Assembly (NCBI GenBank): GCA_045532055.1
Contig: JAZSFF010000055.1
Location: forward strand, 1 to 28,261
Direction of reading: 5' to 3'
Source: SIG440 sp045532055
GTDB taxonomy: Bacteria; Bacillota; Clostridia; Monoglobales; Monoglobaceae
DNA: 28,261 nt
Within the stretch, counting starts at the first letter, position 1. Each line of letters starts with the position of its first letter. Below, in pieces: positions 8,367-15,417 of the stretch. The notes beneath the pieces were generated by a model that was not told the origin of the DNA, did not search any database, and was given only the letters and a program-made list of their open reading frames with translations. Both the position numbers and the translations under genes were made by a program.

Positions 8367-8395
8367 ATAAAGTGCACGCAAAGCGTGCACTTTAT
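8367..8395 (-). terminator. Strong hairpin between rpmA and obgE (terminator or attenuator)
   Basis: A perfect 13-base-pair stem, ATAAAGTGCACGC with GCGTGCACTTTAT, has a three-base loop. It starts 18 bases after the rpmA stop codon. On the minus strand only a short, broken T-tract (TTTATTTCTAT) follows. It may therefore terminate rplU-rpmA transcripts only in part and let some polymerases enter obgE, giving more ribosomal protein mRNA than obg mRNA. An RNA-processing or stability role is also possible. Confidence 0.6.
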
Positions 8396-8412
8396 GTTTT
8401 ATTTGGCATAAA

Positions 8413-8673
8413 TTACTGAACGATTTCATAAACAGAAACCTGTTTCTTATCTTTACCCTTACGTTCAAACTTAACCTGACCGTTAACCAAAGCAAACAAA
8501 GTATCATCACTGCCCTTGCCTACATTGATTCCGGGATATATTTTTGTACCACGCTGTCTAACCAGGATGTTGCCTGCCAAAACGTGCTGACCGTCACCCT
8601 TCTTAGCACCTAAGCGTTTGGACTCAGAATCTCTGCCGTCCTTAGTACTACCGACACCTTTCTTATGAGCCAT
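8413..8673 (-). CDS. rpmA: Large ribosomal subunit protein bL27, without N-terminal extension
   Basis: This 86-residue protein begins MAHKKGVGSTKDGRDSESKR, the mature form of bL27 whose N-terminal tail reaches the peptidyl transferase centre. Many Firmicutes make L27 with an extra segment of about nine residues ending in a phenylalanine-containing motif, which the protease Prp removes. That segment is missing. An upstream in-frame GTG at 8682 would add only three residues and is part of the ribosome binding site AGAGGTG, so the ATG at 8673 is the start. The gap to rplU is 41 bases and holds no prp gene. Confidence 0.97.
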   Translation of the reverse strand: MAHKKGVGSTKDGRDSESKRLGAKKGDGQHVLAGNILVRQRGTKIYPGINVGKGSDDTLFALVNGQVKFERKGKDKKQVSVYEIVQ

Positions 8674-8714
8674 TATGTTCACCTCTCTTAATCAAAATCA
8701 ATTATAGAAAATAA

Positions 8715-9026
8715 TTAGCCGTTAATCTTTGTGATTTCAAGCTTTGTATAAGGCTGTCTGTGGCCCTGCTTTTTGTGATAGCCCTTTTTAGCCTTGTACT
8801 TGTAAACAATGATTTTCTTTTCTTTGCCGTTTTTAACAGCTGTAGCTGCAACTGTTGCACCCTCAACATAAGGAGCACCAACCTTTACATCTGCACCGTC
8901 AGCAACAACAAGAACCTTATCAATTGTAACTGTGCTGCCAGCTTCAACATCAAGTTTTTCAACGAAAACTGTGTCGCCTTCGGAAACCTTGTACTGTTTG
9001 CCGCCTGTTTCGATAATTGCGTACAT
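8715..9026 (-). CDS. rplU: Large ribosomal subunit protein bL21
   Basis: This 103-residue protein begins MYAIIETGGKQYKVSEGD and contains the conserved basic KAKKGYHKKQGHRQPYTKL near the C-terminus, both diagnostic of bL21, an early-binding 23S rRNA protein. It has its own promoter and a leader of about 85 bases. GGAGGG lies 9 bases before the ATG, inside the loop of a small hairpin. rpmA follows after 41 bases. In many relatives the gene for the L27-processing protease Prp lies in that gap. Confidence 0.98.
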   Translation of the reverse strand: MYAIIETGGKQYKVSEGDTVFVEKLDVEAGSTVTIDKVLVVADGADVKVGAPYVEGATVAATAVKNGKEKKIIVYKYKAKKGYHKKQGHRQPYTKLEITKING

Positions 9027-9110
9027 ATTCGTAATCCCTCCTATTACCCAAGACTCGCCAATTCAGGTGCTGCCAAAGAGCAGACTTAACAAACCTCTCT
9101 TGAGCGGTTA
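9027..9110 (-). promoter_or_regulatory. Structured 5' leader of rplU (L21-leader type)
   Basis: The RNA from the predicted start to the rplU ATG can form several short helices. AACC (9109-9106) pairs with GGTT (9095-9092). CTGC (9083-9080) pairs with GCAG (9073-9070). GTAAT (9047-9043) pairs with ATTAC (9035-9031), with the ribosome binding site AGGAGGG in its loop. An autoregulatory L21 leader is known upstream of rplU in Firmicutes, and this element is in the right place. I could not test it against the family model. Feedback by L21 is inference. Confidence 0.55.
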
Positions 9111-9117
9111 CCGTAAT

Positions 9118-9146
9118 ATTCTATCACACAATTCTTCGCTTGTCAA
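9118..9146 (-). promoter_or_regulatory. Sigma-A promoter of rplU-rpmA
   Basis: On the minus strand TTGACA (9146-9141), a perfect -35 box, is 17 bases from TAGAAT (9123-9118), which is preceded by TGTGA. The TGA stop codon of the upstream DUF2344 gene lies within the -35 box. The ribosomal protein genes can therefore be transcribed independently of the radical SAM genes in front of them. The start should fall near 9111. Confidence 0.85.
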
Positions 9147-9805
9147 TAGAAATTTTTTATTTCTTTTCCTGAATTATAAAATATTTCTGTGCGGTGTATA
9201 TTATAGCTCTCAAACTCACTAAATCCCAGATATTCGCACAATCTTGAAATCATAATATCCGGTTTTATATTTGCCGAACCTCCAGCTGAAAGGACAACAT
9301 CAAGCTTTATACTGTCATCATTGGCTTCTGCTATGTTCCATTCCAGAATAAACTCACACAGGTTTATCTCTTTCTCACCTTTTTTTGTCTTTTTTAATGC
9401 AGGGATTTCCGTTCGTTCAAAGAACTCTTTTACCTTGTCTGCATCAATATCGCAATGGGTTATATCTATTACATATCGTGCTGAAACAATATCATTTGCC
9501 TTACACTCAGGGATTGTAACTTTGAGAATTTTTATATCCGGTGGCAAATTTTTGTTAAGTGCAGTCATAATATCATCAGAGTTTGTTCCATCTTCAAAGT
9601 CAATATCCACAAATTCGGTCTCGCTGGTAACACCCAGAGCCAATGGCAAAGAAAAAGTTATGAGCTGATGGGGATTGAACCCCTGACTGTAACGCACAGG
9701 AAGATTGGCCCTGTGAATCGCACGGGTAAAGGTTCTCAACAGGTCAAGATGGGATATATATTTGCCCATTCCCATTTTTGAGAATTTAAGTCGCCACTTA
9801 CTCAA
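9143..9805 (-). CDS. DUF2344 / TIGR03936 family protein, partner of the radical SAM protein upstream
   Basis: A 220-residue protein of the DUF2344 family, usually encoded just after, or fused to, TIGR03960-type radical SAM proteins. Its N-terminus LSKWRLKFSKMGMGKYISHL and the following HRANLPVRYSQGFNPHQLITF match what I know of the family. The biochemical role is not established; the constant pairing suggests it works with the radical SAM enzyme, perhaps in tRNA or ribosome maturation. The start is probably the TTG at 9805, six bases after GGAGGAGGTG and overlapping the upstream gene by 8 bases. An earlier in-frame ATG at 9895 would lie deep in that gene. Its stop codon sits in the -35 box of the rplU promoter. 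Confidence 0.9.
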   Translation of the reverse strand: MSKWRLKFSKMGMGKYISHLDLLRTFTRAIHRANLPVRYSQGFNPHQLITFSLPLALGVTSETEFVDIDFEDGTNSDDIMTALNKNLPPDIKILKVTIPECKANDIVSARYVIDITHCDIDADKVKEFFERTEIPALKKTKKGEKEINLCEFILEWNIAEANDDSIKLDVVLSAGGSANIKPDIMISRLCEYLGFSEFESYNIHRTEIFYNSGKEIKNFY

Positions 9806-11648
9806 AGCAAACACCTCCTCCAAAACCTGTTGCACCACAACCTGCACACTTTTCACGGCAGGAGAGTGTGGTCTTTTCTTCATATGCCCTGTCATGCTCT
9901 TTCATAAGAAATGCCTTTGTCACACCCACATCAATGTGGTCCCATGGAAGAACTTCGCTGTGGTCAATGTGTCTGTATGCGTAAAATTCAGGGTCAACAT
10001 TGCAATCATGAAATGCCTCCATCCACTTTTCATAATCAAAATGCTCGTCCCAGCCATCAAAACGACAACCCTTCCGCTGTGCCGCAATCAATACATCCGC
10101 AAGGCGTCTGTCCCCCTTGGCAAACACCGCCTCCAAGAAACTCACCTGACTCTGATGCCAGTTGTATGATATACTTCTTGTCTTTATCTTGTCCTTGAGC
10201 ATCTTCTGTTTTGCCACCAATGTCTCCATTCTGTCCTGCGGTTCCCATTGGAACGGAGTAAAGGGTTTGGGCACAAAAGATGAGGTGCTTACTGTTACAG
10301 TAACAGACCTGCCTTTTCTTATATCCTTTGGTATCTGATAAAACACATCTATAACCTTTTCCGCAAGTTCTGCGATGCCCAAAACATCTTCCTCGGTCTC
10401 TGTGGGAAGTCCAATCATAAAGTAAAGTTTTATTCTGTTGTATCCGCCCTCAAATGCAATCCCTGCTGTACGCAACAAGTCTTCCTCCAAAACATTTTTG
10501 TTTATTACGTCACGGAGTCTTTGAGTCCCTGCCTCTGGTGCAAAAGTCAAACCGCTTTTCTTTACGGTCTGCACCTTTTCCATTAATTCCATAGAAAAAT
10601 TGTCAACACGGAGTGACGGCAAGGATAAATTTATTCTCTTGTCAACCGTTATTTCAAGAAGACGGTCAATGAGTTCCTGCAAACAGGTATAGTCACTTGT
10701 GCTCAATGAAGAAAGCGACATTTCTTCATACCCTGTGTTGTCTATCAATTTTTGTGCCGTATTAACAAGCGTCTCAACAGAGTGCTCCCTGACAGGTCTG
10801 TAAAGATACCCCGCCTGACAAAATCTGCAGCCACGGATACAGCCACGGAACACCTCAAGAGTAATCCTGTCATGAACAATATCCATAAACGGAACAATCA
10901 TTTTATCAAGAATATAACTGTTGTCAAGTTCTTTTACAATCCTCTTTTTTATGGAATCAGGGACACCTTCACGGTTCGGTTTTATGCTCTTGATTGTATT
11001 GTTATCATTATATTCCACATCATAGAACGCGGGGACATATACTCCCTCTATTTTTGAAATTTTGTCCAAAAAGTCAATTCTTTTGCCATTTGATTTTTTC
11101 CATTCTTTATATGCATCAAGGATTTCATTATTGACCTCTTCGCCCTCACCGAGAATGAAAAAGTCAATAATTTCCGCCAAAGGCTCACCATTGTACGCAC
11201 AAGGTCCCCCTGCACAGACAAAAGGTACTCCCTCGCCTCTGTCCTTTGATTTGAGAGGAATTGTTGCCAAATCAAGCATGTTGATAATATTGGAAAAGCT
11301 CATCTCGTATTGGAGAGTAAAGCCCACAATATCAAACTTACAAACGGGCACATGACTTTCAAGTGTAAGAAGCGGAATTTGATTTTTTCTCAATTCCTCT
11401 TCCATATCGACCCATGGCGCAAACACTCTCTCGCAGACCGTATCATCACGGTCGTTCATCATATGATACAAAATCTTCATTCCCAGATGGGACATACCCA
11501 CCTCATAAACATCAGGGAAACAAAATGCAAACTTTATAAGTTCCCCAAAGTTGTCTTTGTGAACACTGTTAAACTCATTGCCTATATAACGTGCAGGCTT
11601 TTGGACTTTTTTAAGACTCGCTTCAAATTTCGTTTTATATGAATTCAT
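9798..11648 (-). CDS. TIGR03960-type radical SAM protein with B12-binding-like N-terminus
   Basis: A 616-residue radical SAM protein. The N-terminal 250 residues resemble the cobalamin-binding-like region of this class (PDVYEVGMSHLGMKILYH, 45-62). The core has the iron-sulphur motif CIRGCRFC with Cys270, Cys274 and Cys277, followed by QAGYLYRPVREH. A second cysteine cluster lies at the extreme C-terminus (Cys597, Cys601, Cys604, Cys614), which could hold metal. The substrate is unknown. The family is regularly found before DUF2344 and rplU-rpmA-obg in Clostridia, which hints at a translation-related task. The ATG is preceded by GAGGTT with an 8-base gap. It overlaps the next gene by 8 bases. 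Confidence 0.92.
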   Translation of the reverse strand: MNSYKTKFEASLKKVQKPARYIGNEFNSVHKDNFGELIKFAFCFPDVYEVGMSHLGMKILYHMMNDRDDTVCERVFAPWVDMEEELRKNQIPLLTLESHVPVCKFDIVGFTLQYEMSFSNIINMLDLATIPLKSKDRGEGVPFVCAGGPCAYNGEPLAEIIDFFILGEGEEVNNEILDAYKEWKKSNGKRIDFLDKISKIEGVYVPAFYDVEYNDNNTIKSIKPNREGVPDSIKKRIVKELDNSYILDKMIVPFMDIVHDRITLEVFRGCIRGCRFCQAGYLYRPVREHSVETLVNTAQKLIDNTGYEEMSLSSLSTSDYTCLQELIDRLLEITVDKRINLSLPSLRVDNFSMELMEKVQTVKKSGLTFAPEAGTQRLRDVINKNVLEEDLLRTAGIAFEGGYNRIKLYFMIGLPTETEEDVLGIAELAEKVIDVFYQIPKDIRKGRSVTVTVSTSSFVPKPFTPFQWEPQDRMETLVAKQKMLKDKIKTRSISYNWHQSQVSFLEAVFAKGDRRLADVLIAAQRKGCRFDGWDEHFDYEKWMEAFHDCNVDPEFYAYRHIDHSEVLPWDHIDVGVTKAFLMKEHDRAYEEKTTLSCREKCAGCGATGFGGGVCFE

Positions 11649-11683
11649 AGATATATAACCTCAATAAAAATTTTATATAGTTT

Positions 11684-11712
11684 ATAATACAACAATTCGT
11701 CATTTTTTTCAA
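11684..11712 (-). promoter_or_regulatory. Candidate sigma-A promoter of the radical SAM operon
   Basis: On the minus strand TTGAAA (11712-11707) and TATTAT (11689-11684) are 17 bases apart, about 36 bases before the ATG. The region is very AT-rich, so a chance match is possible, but no better candidate exists in this divergent gap. Confidence 0.55.
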
Positions 11713-11741
11713 GCATAAACCCAAATTTCGCTGAATAGAAT
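11713..11741 (+). promoter_or_regulatory. Weak candidate sigma-E promoter of the spoIVFA/spoIVFB-like pair
   Basis: GCATAAA (11713-11719) and AATAGAAT (11734-11741) are spaced by 14 bases, the same spacing as the element before spoIVA in this window. Each departs from the sigma-E consensus at one or two positions. spoIVF operons are sigma-E dependent in Bacillus, so the expectation is reasonable, but the match alone is weak. Confidence 0.35.
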
Positions 11742-11778
11742 TAATAAAAACAAATCTATTGAAAGGACAAACACCCAA

Positions 11779-12105
11779 ATGGCTGAAGAATACCGCGAAT
11801 ACAGACGTTCACGCAACTCAAAAATAACAAAAGAGAAAAATAAAACAACATTCTCAAAAAAATTTATCAGACAATTTTTGTTGTCCCTGATAATTTTTGC
11901 CGCAGTCTGTGGATTTCACTTTTGGAGTTCCGAAAATTCTCACGGGATTAACACCTTCCTCAAAAACGCATTTACATACAAGGTTGACACGTCAGGAATA
12001 ACTAAACTTCTTGGCGATATTATTGATACAGCTACAAAAAATTCAAATACAGAGGTTACAACAAATGAAAACGCCAATAATTCAGAAATTACACAAGATA
12101 TATGA
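11779..12105 (+). CDS. Short single-pass membrane protein, SpoIVFA-like without peptidase-M23 domain
   Basis: A 108-residue protein with a charged N-terminal tail (MAEEYREYRRSRNSK, rich in Arg and Lys) and one membrane helix at about 31-49 (QFLLSLIIFAAVCGFHFW). A short outside segment TFLKNAFTYKVD and a Thr/Asn-rich polar tail follow. SpoIVFA of Bacillus (264 residues) has the same order of parts, but continues into a LytM-like M23 domain that is absent here. The identification rests on this layout and on the adjacent SpoIVFB-like protease, which it overlaps by 38 bases. The likely job is to hold or inhibit that protease in the outer forespore membrane. Sequence similarity to known SpoIVFA is slight, so this is inference. 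Confidence 0.6.
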   Translation: MAEEYREYRRSRNSKITKEKNKTTFSKKFIRQFLLSLIIFAAVCGFHFWSSENSHGINTFLKNAFTYKVDTSGITKLLGDIIDTATKNSNTEVTTNENANNSEITQDI

Positions 12106-12955
12106 AATAAAGCTTTGCAAATATTTGTATGTCAATATATGGTTTTTACCCGTTGTATGCTGTGCATTCTTTGGCGGATACGGACAGCTTTTCTCTATGA
12201 CTTTTGCTATGGCATTTATTCACGAAATGGCACACATTCTATGTGCCCTGTGCCTCAAAGTTCCTGTATCACGAATTGTCATATTTCCTTTTGGCATAAC
12301 AGCACGTCTTGCATCGGGATATATAAAAAGATCCGAAAAGGAGTTCTTGATTGCCTTTGCCGGACCTTTTTCAAGTCTTATTTTGTTTTGGCTATGTATG
12401 TGTCTTGCCAATTTTCTGCCATATTCACTTATTTTTTACTGTGCTGATGTGAACCTTATCATCTGCCTTGTGAACCTGATTCCTTGCCTTCCTCTGGATG
12501 GTGGCAGAATGTTCAAATCCATTCTTACATCACGTTGTGGAATCCTGCGTTCCTACAACTTTATGATTCGTTTGAGTCGTATACTTGTTGTGGCACTTTC
12601 CATATTGGCTATAGGTATTTTTTTTGTGTCACAGTTCAACTTTTCCTTAATCCTCATCACTGCATTCCTTTTTCAAAACCTGAGTTGTGAACAAATTTGC
12701 CTGTCTCATATAGCAGTAAAGGAGATTTTGGAAAACCCCCGCAAACTTAAGTGTTGCAACAAAATTCCTGTTAAAACATTTTGTGTAACCCAAGACTGTC
12801 CTGCATCAACAATCCTTAAGCATCTTGGCTATGATTATTACTGCATCATTCATGTGGCAGACAGCAATTCCCACATTACGAAAACCCTCACCGAAACACA
12901 AGTGCTTTCCGCACTTACACAACATGGTGTCCGGATAAAGTATGGAGAACTCTGA
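12068..12955 (+). CDS. spoIVFB: SpoIVFB-like intramembrane metalloprotease (peptidase M50)
   Basis: A 295-residue site-2 protease with several membrane helices. The zinc site is complete: HEMAH at 53-57 within a membrane helix, and NLIPCLPLDGGRM with Asn137 and Asp145 as third ligand. About 80 C-terminal residues form a CBS-like region, as in SpoIVFB. SpoIVFB removes the pro-sequence of sigma-K in the mother cell during sporulation. The link to sigma-K here is inferred from family, position near rplU-rpmA-obg (as in Bacillus) and the SpoIVFA-like gene in front. I chose the ATG at 12068, preceded by AGAGGTT with a 7-base gap. Its stop is one base from the stop of the convergent secreted-protein gene. 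Other M50 proteins of unknown role remain possible. Confidence 0.85.
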   Translation, partial: KTPIIQKLHKIYEIKLCKYLYVNIWFLPVVCCAFFGGYGQLFSMTFAMAFIHEMAHILCALCLKVPVSRIVIFPFGITARLASGYIKRSEKEFLIAFAGPFSSLILFWLCMCLANFLPYSLIFYCADVNLIICLVNLIPCLPLDGGRMFKSILTSRCGILRSYNFMIRLSRILVVALSILAIGIFFVSQFNFSLILITAFLFQNLSCEQICLSHIAVKEILENPRKLKCCNKIPVKTFCVTQDCPASTILKHLGYDYYCIIHVADSNSHITKTLTETQVLSALTQHGVRIKYGEL

Positions 12956-12956
12956 C

Positions 12957-14774
12957 TTATTTACTCAAAAGTCTGAAATACTTCTCTGCCTCATCACCAT
13001 AAAGCATAAGGCATCTGAGCAGCTTTGTCAATTTGGGGTCGTTGTTTTTTTCAATCTGGTTTGCCGCATAATCCTTTACGCTGTACCGGTCAATATCACT
13101 ATACTTGTATACATTGCCGGTTCTGGTATATATTCTTGCATATATTGTGTCAAACATCTGCTTTGAAACAATGTTGTCATAAGAAAAAATTTTGTAATCA
13201 CCATTTACCGAATACGCCTTGACCTGCCTTGACTGAGTTCCTAAAACATGGCTTTTTGTACTGTCAAACTTGGATTTTGTCCAGAACAAAATTCCTATCT
13301 CATCAACTTTTTCATTTGAAGAAACATAGTAGTTTATGGAAATATCTCCATCAAGGAGCAATGTTTTACCCAGAATTTTTGATTTGCAGTTGCCATATTT
13401 TGTGCTTTCTTTTATTGTTTCTGCCTGACTGCGATACAGTTTGCTAAAATCAACAACACGTTCTACATCTGTTAATATTTCATTTGCAGGTCGCCTTTTT
13501 GATCCAAAGTATTCCTGTGCTGCAGTGCCATAATTCAGCATTTTTACGAGCAGGGGTTTGAGTTTGGCGTTGGTCATCATATTCTGTGCATAACTCACAA
13601 CACTATAACCAATACGCGGTATGGAACTGTATACGGTATTTCCAAAAAGATCCTTTGCAACAAGTCTTGCATATACCTTTTTGCTCATATCTGTTGAGGA
13701 AATATTTTTATACACAAATCTGTAGCCATTGGCGTCTTTTCCGCTGTGTTTCACCTTTCGTTGTGCTGTAGCTTCTGTATATTCATTTTGAGGTTTGTCC
13801 CAGAACAACATTCGTACGCTACTCATGTCAACACCCTCAAAAGATGCATAAAAAACCATAGAAATAGTTCCCTGAAGATCCAATGTTCTTCCCGTAATCA
13901 TAACCACCGTACCCTGTGACACAAGAAGTTGCTCACTGTTTTTCACACGACACACAAGCCCATTCTCATCAAGTGTTGTGTTTTTTGCGACAACTGTTTG
14001 TTCCTTAATGAGATATGCCTGGAAACCAGTCTTTGCATTGACTGTAGTATATGGCACTTCAACTGTCATCTGCAGTTCCGGAGCCAACAATTTGCCACTA
14101 TCATCTGTAAAAGACACATTTACAATAAACTTTGCCCCGGCAACTTTTTCTAGAATTTTTCCGTCAATATCACTGTCCTTTTTAATTGTCAAATATACCT
14201 TTTTATCCTTGGTTTTTCCCGCAAATTGCCACAAATCATCATTGGTAATTTTTATATTTACTATATTTGTCAAAAAACTTATTCCAGGTGTATATCTAGC
14301 ATTGTATGACATAGCTGTTGTCAGCAAATCAGTTACATCCAATTTAATATACCCATAATTACCCGTTTTGGAAAACGCCTCTACCTTATATCCCGCAAAC
14401 TGTCCGGATGTTTCATCATATTCTATCTCTGCTTTGATTGAAGAAGCTCTTTTCTCTGATACATTCAGGACTTCAGGAATCACTATTTCTTCTACTGGTT
14501 CCTCCTGCTGTTCTTCTGTAACTGTTTCTTCCTCATGCTCTTTTTCTTCTACGGCATTTTCTGTCAATTCATCCTGCTGTTCTTCGACAGTATCCTCGAC
14601 TTCATCACGTTCTTCACTTTCCAACGTTTGATCCTCTGGAAAAGATTCGTTTTCTTCAAAAACAACCTCTTCGGCTTTTTCAGCATCATTTACCAAACTT
14701 TCATCTGCAAACGTTGAACAAGTAAAGCAAAAAATCAAAACAAAACTAATAATACCACAAAACAATCTTTTCAT
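12957..14774 (-). CDS. Secreted protein of unknown function with Glu-rich linker and duplicated C-terminal domain
   Basis: I do not recognise a named gene. The 605-residue protein starts with a signal peptide (MKRLFCGIISFVLIFCFTCS, likely cleaved after STFA at residue 23). A very acidic stretch at about 25-100 (many EE and EEQQ units) follows, then a region of probable beta structure (about 110-290). Two related domains occupy about 296-424 and 469-600. Each opens with G[RK]TL.L.G.IS, has LFW near the middle and YAR before a turn, and closes with KL..LL....YG..A..YF. Similar closing motifs (LLNYGAAAQ.YF) occur at the ends of other clostridial exported proteins. No sortase motif or second membrane helix is seen. 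The ATG at 14774 has GAGGA 9 bases upstream. It follows thiN by 19 bases, so it is the last gene of that operon. Confidence 0.85.
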   Translation of the reverse strand: MKRLFCGIISFVLIFCFTCSTFADESLVNDAEKAEEVVFEENESFPEDQTLESEERDEVEDTVEEQQDELTENAVEEKEHEEETVTEEQQEEPVEEIVIPEVLNVSEKRASSIKAEIEYDETSGQFAGYKVEAFSKTGNYGYIKLDVTDLLTTAMSYNARYTPGISFLTNIVNIKITNDDLWQFAGKTKDKKVYLTIKKDSDIDGKILEKVAGAKFIVNVSFTDDSGKLLAPELQMTVEVPYTTVNAKTGFQAYLIKEQTVVAKNTTLDENGLVCRVKNSEQLLVSQGTVVMITGRTLDLQGTISMVFYASFEGVDMSSVRMLFWDKPQNEYTEATAQRKVKHSGKDANGYRFVYKNISSTDMSKKVYARLVAKDLFGNTVYSSIPRIGYSVVSYAQNMMTNAKLKPLLVKMLNYGTAAQEYFGSKRRPANEILTDVERVVDFSKLYRSQAETIKESTKYGNCKSKILGKTLLLDGDISINYYVSSNEKVDEIGILFWTKSKFDSTKSHVLGTQSRQVKAYSVNGDYKIFSYDNIVSKQMFDTIYARIYTRTGNVYKYSDIDRYSVKDYAANQIEKNNDPKLTKLLRCLMLYGDEAEKYFRLLSK

Positions 14775-14793
14775 AAACACAATTCCTCACTCA

Positions 14794-15417
14794 TTAGTCA
14801 TTAGAACGGACAACCAGCAAATACCCTGATGAAAAGCTGATTGTTCCGGGATTATCACCATTAAAACAATTACTGCTTGCCTGAACGCTGTCGCATTTCA
14901 AATGCATATTTTCAGTCTCATAGCATAGGCCTTTCACAGAAAAATCCTTCACATCCCCGCCAAAGGGAAAAAATGATATATACTTTTTATTGTTTGGGTA
15001 AACTGTGAAATCAGTTTTTTCCATGGTTATCTCATTTTTTTCGTCCAAAAGCACGCCTTTTCCACCGGCATTCAATATTTTCTTCAGCAAACAAAAATGT
15101 GAGAACTCATGATCCAACCGACCGCCAAGAGCCCCCAACATAACTATATCACTATAACCTCGTTCAAGTGCTTCCATAACTGCAAGGTCGGTATCAGTAT
15201 AATCCTTTTTGGTTGGAAATGTGATTTTTTCCTTTGCTGTCACCTTACGTTCAAGCAAAGAATCACCATCGCCCAGCCATAAGTCCGGAACAATTCCTAA
15301 AGCTTCAGCGTGAACATATCCCCCATCTGCACAAATCACAAACCCGTCAGAAAACTCTATTCTTTTCATGAAATCATACGACTTCACTGGTGCAGAACAA
15401 AAAATATAACACATCAT
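14794..15417 (-). CDS. thiN: Thiamine pyrophosphokinase
   Basis: A 207-residue enzyme that transfers pyrophosphate from ATP to thiamine, making the cofactor ThDP. Motifs typical of the family are VICADGG (27-33), LGDGDS (48-53), KDYTDTDLAV (71-80) and LGALGGRLDHE (94-104) in the catalytic domain. The smaller C-terminal thiamine-binding domain ends in GTISFSSGYLLVV. The start overlaps the rpe stop: ATGATG offers starts at 15417 and 15414, and the first gives the usual ATGA coupling. It closes the widespread rsgA-rpe-thiN arrangement. Salvage of thiamine is its expected role; no thiamine riboswitch is present here. Confidence 0.95.
   Translation of the reverse strand: MMCYIFCSAPVKSYDFMKRIEFSDGFVICADGGYVHAEALGIVPDLWLGDGDSLLERKVTAKEKITFPTKKDYTDTDLAVMEALERGYSDIVMLGALGGRLDHEFSHFCLLKKILNAGGKGVLLDEKNEITMEKTDFTVYPNNKKYISFFPFGGDVKDFSVKGLCYETENMHLKCDSVQASSNCFNGDNPGTISFSSGYLLVVRSND

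Noticed and set aside
11779..12955. Frameshifted full-length spoIVFA
   Set aside because: The region after the short protein encodes the M50 protease in another frame from a good ribosome binding site; no trace of an M23 domain was found in any frame.
12953..12976. Possible terminator at the converging ends of spoIVFB and the secreted-protein gene
   Set aside because: Only a five-base-pair GACTT/AAGTC stem with a ten-base loop and no T-run on either strand.
14368..14631. Plus-strand Ser/Cys-rich frame
   Set aside because: It is the complement of the Glu-rich linker of the secreted protein; GAA/GAG codons read backwards as TTC/CTC in one frame and as Ser/Cys codons in another.
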